From positions 1-33,710 of the forward strand of contig CANOBU010000013.1 in NCBI GenBank assembly GCA_947564425.1: a stretch of 33,710 nt of DNA. The letters are read 5' to 3'. Source of the DNA: an uncultured Eggerthellaceae bacterium (GTDB lineage Bacteria; Actinomycetota; Coriobacteriia; Coriobacteriales; Eggerthellaceae). The position numbers and the translations under genes were made by a program. Below are positions 31,950 through 33,710 of this stretch, in pieces (the stretch's first letter is position 1; the number at the start of each line of letters is the position of its first letter). The notes under the pieces are model-generated. The model saw only the letters and a program-made list of their open reading frames with translations, had not been told where the DNA came from and did not search any database.

Positions 31950-33161
31950 ATGCTTCCTGCCGAAGAGCAATTGCACATCATAGCCTCGGGCACCGACCGC
32001 ATCGTTCCCGAGGATGCCCTGCTGGAGAAGCTGAAGCGCGGCAAGCCCCTCAATATAAAGCTGGGGGTGGACCCCACGGCCCCCGATATCCATATCGGCC
32101 ATGCGGTACCCCTGCGCAAGCTGCGCCAATTCCAGGATCTCGGCCATAAGGTCACGCTCATCATCGGCGACGGCACGGCCCTCATCGGCGACCCATCCGG
32201 GCGCAACTCCACGCGCCCCCAGCTGTCCCTCGAGCAGATCCGCGAGAATGCCCAAACGTATGTGGACCAGGCCTTCAAGATCCTCGACCCCCAGAAAACC
32301 GACCTGCGCTACAACTCCGAATGGCTTCTGCCCCTGAATCTCGAGGACCTGCTGCAGCTGACCAGCCGCTTCACCGTGGCCCGCATCCTGGAGCGCGATG
32401 ACTTCCACAAGCGCTATACGGGCAACCAGCCCATCTCGGTCCACGAGTTCCTGTATCCCATCATGCAGGCCTACGACTCGGTCTGCATCGAAGCCGATGT
32501 GGAGCTGGGCGGCTCCGACCAGCTGTTCAACCTGCTGGCCGGCCGCGAGCTCATGGAGAAGTCGGGCATGGAGCCCCAGGTGTGCCTCACCCTGCCCCTG
32601 CTGGAGGGCACCGACGGCGTGCAGAAGATGTCGAAGAGCTACGGCAACTATATAGGTGTGACCGACGAGCCCGCCGACATGTTCGGGAAGGTGATGTCGA
32701 TTCCCGACGAGCTCATGGTGAAGTACTTCCGCCTTGCCTCGACGCTGCCCGTGGCCGAGGTCGATGCCATCGAGGCCGGTTTGGCGGCCGACGAGCTGCA
32801 CCCCAATGCGGTGAAGCGCAGCCTGGCCCGCAACATCGTGGCCGCCTACTACGACGATGCGGCGGCCCAGGCGGCCGAGGAGCAGTTCGACCTCGTGTTC
32901 AAGCGCCATGCGGTGCCCGATGACATCCCGGAGTACCAGGCCGACCTCACGACCAACGACGAGGGCCTGGTGTATCTGGCCAAGCTGCTGGCCGATGCGG
33001 GCCTTGCGGCCAGCGTGGGGGAGGCCCGGCGCCTCATCGATGGCGGCGGCGTGAGGATAAACGGCGAAGCGGTGGCCGTCAAGCGCTACAACGTGGAGCC
33101 CTCGGTGCTTCAGGGCGCCACGGTGCAGGTGGGCAAGCGCAAGTTCGTGCGTATCCGGTAA
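31950..33161 (+). CDS. tyrS: Tyrosine-tRNA ligase, KMSKS (TyrZ-like) type
   Basis: Charges tRNA-Tyr. The 403 residues have class I motifs HIGH (48-51) and KMSKS (226-230), plus a C-terminal S4 RNA-binding domain (about 345-403, ending [15 protein letters not shown]). The usual bacterial TyrS (as in E. coli) has KFGKT; KMSKS marks the second bacterial clade sometimes named TyrZ. The Rossmann-fold [11 protein letters not shown] loop is intact. It is monocistronic with a weak terminator-like hairpin downstream, next to the rRNA operon. Confidence 0.96.
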   Translation: MLPAEEQLHIIASGTDRIVPEDALLEKLKRGKPLNIKLGVDPTAPDIHIGHAVPLRKLRQFQDLGHKVTLIIGDGTALIGDPSGRNSTRPQLSLEQIRENAQTYVDQAFKILDPQKTDLRYNSEWLLPLNLEDLLQLTSRFTVARILERDDFHKRYTGNQPISVHEFLYPIMQAYDSVCIEADVELGGSDQLFNLLAGRELMEKSGMEPQVCLTLPLLEGTDGVQKMSKSYGNYIGVTDEPADMFGKVMSIPDELMVKYFRLASTLPVAEVDAIEAGLAADELHPNAVKRSLARNIVAAYYDDAAAQAAEEQFDLVFKRHAVPDDIPEYQADLTTNDEGLVYLAKLLADAGLAASVGEARRLIDGGGVRINGEAVAVKRYNVEPSVLQGATVQVGKRKFVRIR

Positions 33162-33415
33162 AGCGGCCGCCCGATCGATCGGCCCCGTCCTTCCGCCGCC
33201 GAGCCTGACGCGAAAAAGGGAGTTGTGTGCATTCCGGGTTGCTGCAGTCCGGGGTATCGGATTGCCGTTTCGCATGTTCCCAGGTCGCAGATTCCAGCCT
33301 GCTCGGGACAGCGTATCTGAATACACAAAACGGCCTCTTTGATGCCAGCTTGCCCGCATCGAGGCCCCCTTATGTTTGAACGAACTATGGAGACGGAAAT
33401 TTCCAAAATTAGTTC
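33162..33415. other. Non-coding gap between tyrS and the rRNA promoter
   Basis: About 250 bases without a convincing gene. It holds a 12-bp palindrome CCGATCGATCGG (33171-33182) just after tyrS, a terminator-like hairpin at 33332-33366, and an A/T-rich stretch at 33395-33415 containing the palindrome GGAAATTTCC (33395-33404). The latter may act as an UP element for the rRNA promoter. A minus-strand open frame here lacks coding character. Confidence 0.6.
33332..33366 (+). terminator. Terminator-like hairpin upstream of the rRNA promoter
   Basis: GGCCTC (33332-33337) pairs with GAGGCC (33361-33366), and GATGC (33341-33345) with GCATC (33356-33360), with a TTT bulge and a ten-base loop. A short pyrimidine-rich stretch CCCTTATGTTT follows. 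Probably ends transcription from tyrS before the rrn operon. Confidence 0.5.
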
Positions 33416-33444
33416 TTGACTCCGCTTTTCCAGCCAAGTAATAT
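33416..33444 (+). promoter_or_regulatory. Ribosomal RNA operon promoter
   Basis: TTGACT (33416-33421), exactly 17 bases, then TAATAT (33439-33444), with an A/T-rich upstream element. This is the best promoter in the window next to that at 424. It lies about 215 bases ahead of the 16S gene, as expected for rrn. Confidence 0.85.
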
Positions 33445-33449
33445 ATCCA

Positions 33450-33657
33450 ATTGCCGCTTCGAGCAGAGGCGGCGGATTTTGGGCTGACAATCAGCCCACG
33501 ACCTGCAAGAACATGCGGGTCGAGGACCTTGAAAACCGGATACTGGAGACAGACGAAGAATCGAATTTCGGGCGCCGCCGGAGACGGCGGCAACCCAAAG
33601 TCAATTTATGTCAATGATTCGGGCAGATACATGTACTGAAACTCGCGAGAGCTATTT
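33450..33657 (+). other. rRNA leader region
   Basis: Transcribed leader before 16S. It has a perfect hairpin GGGCTGA-CAA-TCAGCCC (33481-33497), a second GC-rich hairpin around 33500-33520, and CCTTGAAAACCGGATA around 33528, which resembles the boxA-like sequence of Gram-positive rrn leaders. The GCCGCCGGAGACGGCGGC stem near 33573-33590 may help RNase III processing. Confidence 0.6.
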
Positions 33658-33710
33658 CGAACGGAGAGTTCGATCCTGGCTCAGGATGAACGCTGGCGGC
33701 ATGCTTAACA
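33658..33710 (+). rRNA. 16S ribosomal RNA, 5' end (partial)
   Basis: From 33666 the sequence reads GAGTTCGATCCTGGCTCAG, the conserved start of bacterial 16S (E. coli position 9 onward), and continues to GATGAACGCTGGCGGC. The mature 5' end is extrapolated to about 33658. The contig ends about 53 bases into the gene, a typical assembly break in a multi-copy rRNA operon. Confidence 0.96.

Noticed and set aside
33110..33490. Minus-strand 126-codon frame after tyrS
   Set aside because: It overlaps the tyrS 3' end and the rrn promoter, and has no recognisable domain or start signal.
31740..33593. Long minus-strand frame opposite tyrS
   Set aside because: Antisense shadow; tyrS carries HIGH and KMSKS motifs and the opposite frame has His/Gln/Gly-rich shadow composition.
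1..33710. CRISPR arrays, tRNA genes, insertion sequences, prophage genes
   Set aside because: No regularly spaced repeats, cloverleaf sequences, transposases or phage-type genes were seen on either strand.

Overview
This is a GC-rich, gene-dense bacterial chromosomal contig. It starts in Illumina adapter sequence and ends in the first ~50 bases of a 16S rRNA gene, so both ends look like assembly ends. Dense coding, Shine-Dalgarno-led starts, many ATGA stop/start overlaps, a tryptophan T-box leader, a BceRS-like kinase/transporter module and the 16S 5' end together suggest a high-GC Gram-positive. An anaerobic gut actinobacterium of the Coriobacteriia/Eggerthellaceae kind is my best guess; it is an inference, not proven by this sequence. 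An oddity is repeated use of the isoleucine codon ATA in preference to ATT.

Layout. (i) 1-356: adapter, a fold-back inverted repeat, and the C-terminal part of a possible RelE/ParE-type toxin, visibly less GC-rich than the rest. (ii) 424-4030: a consensus promoter, a T-box leader with a UGG (Trp) specifier and a matching UGGC acceptor bulge, then a TrpP-like membrane protein, two ECF-type ATPases and an EcfT-like permease. I read this as a self-contained tryptophan importer induced by uncharged tRNA-Trp. (iii) 4045-4182: a large inverted repeat between convergent genes, then endonuclease IV (minus strand). (iv) 5136-10590, minus strand: response regulator, short-loop histidine kinase, ABC ATPase and a very large FtsX-type permease, in the order of peptide-antibiotic sensing/detoxification modules. 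(v) 10788-15225: pheS-pheT-map (MAP with a SEC-C zinc motif). (vi) 15362-16789: a 64-residue Phd/YefM-like protein and, convergent to it, a GCS2-family glutamate-cysteine ligase. (vii) 16941-24309: argC-argJ-argB-argD-argG-argH, lacking argF. (viii) 24417-31882: two paralogous class A penicillin-binding proteins on either side of a small lipoprotein and a minus-strand two-module U32 'peptidase' of the RNA-hydroxylation type. (ix) 31950-33710: tyrS (KMSKS type), then an rrn promoter (TTGACT-N17-TAATAT), leader and 16S start.

The genes are mostly core metabolism: translation (pheST, map, tyrS, rrn), arginine synthesis, cell wall synthesis and DNA repair. The most distinctive parts are the T-box-controlled tryptophan ECF importer, whose two ATPases carry complementary losses of catalytic motifs, and the two-component/ABC module with palindromes ahead of its transporter genes. 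I found no CRISPR array, tRNA, insertion sequence or prophage.
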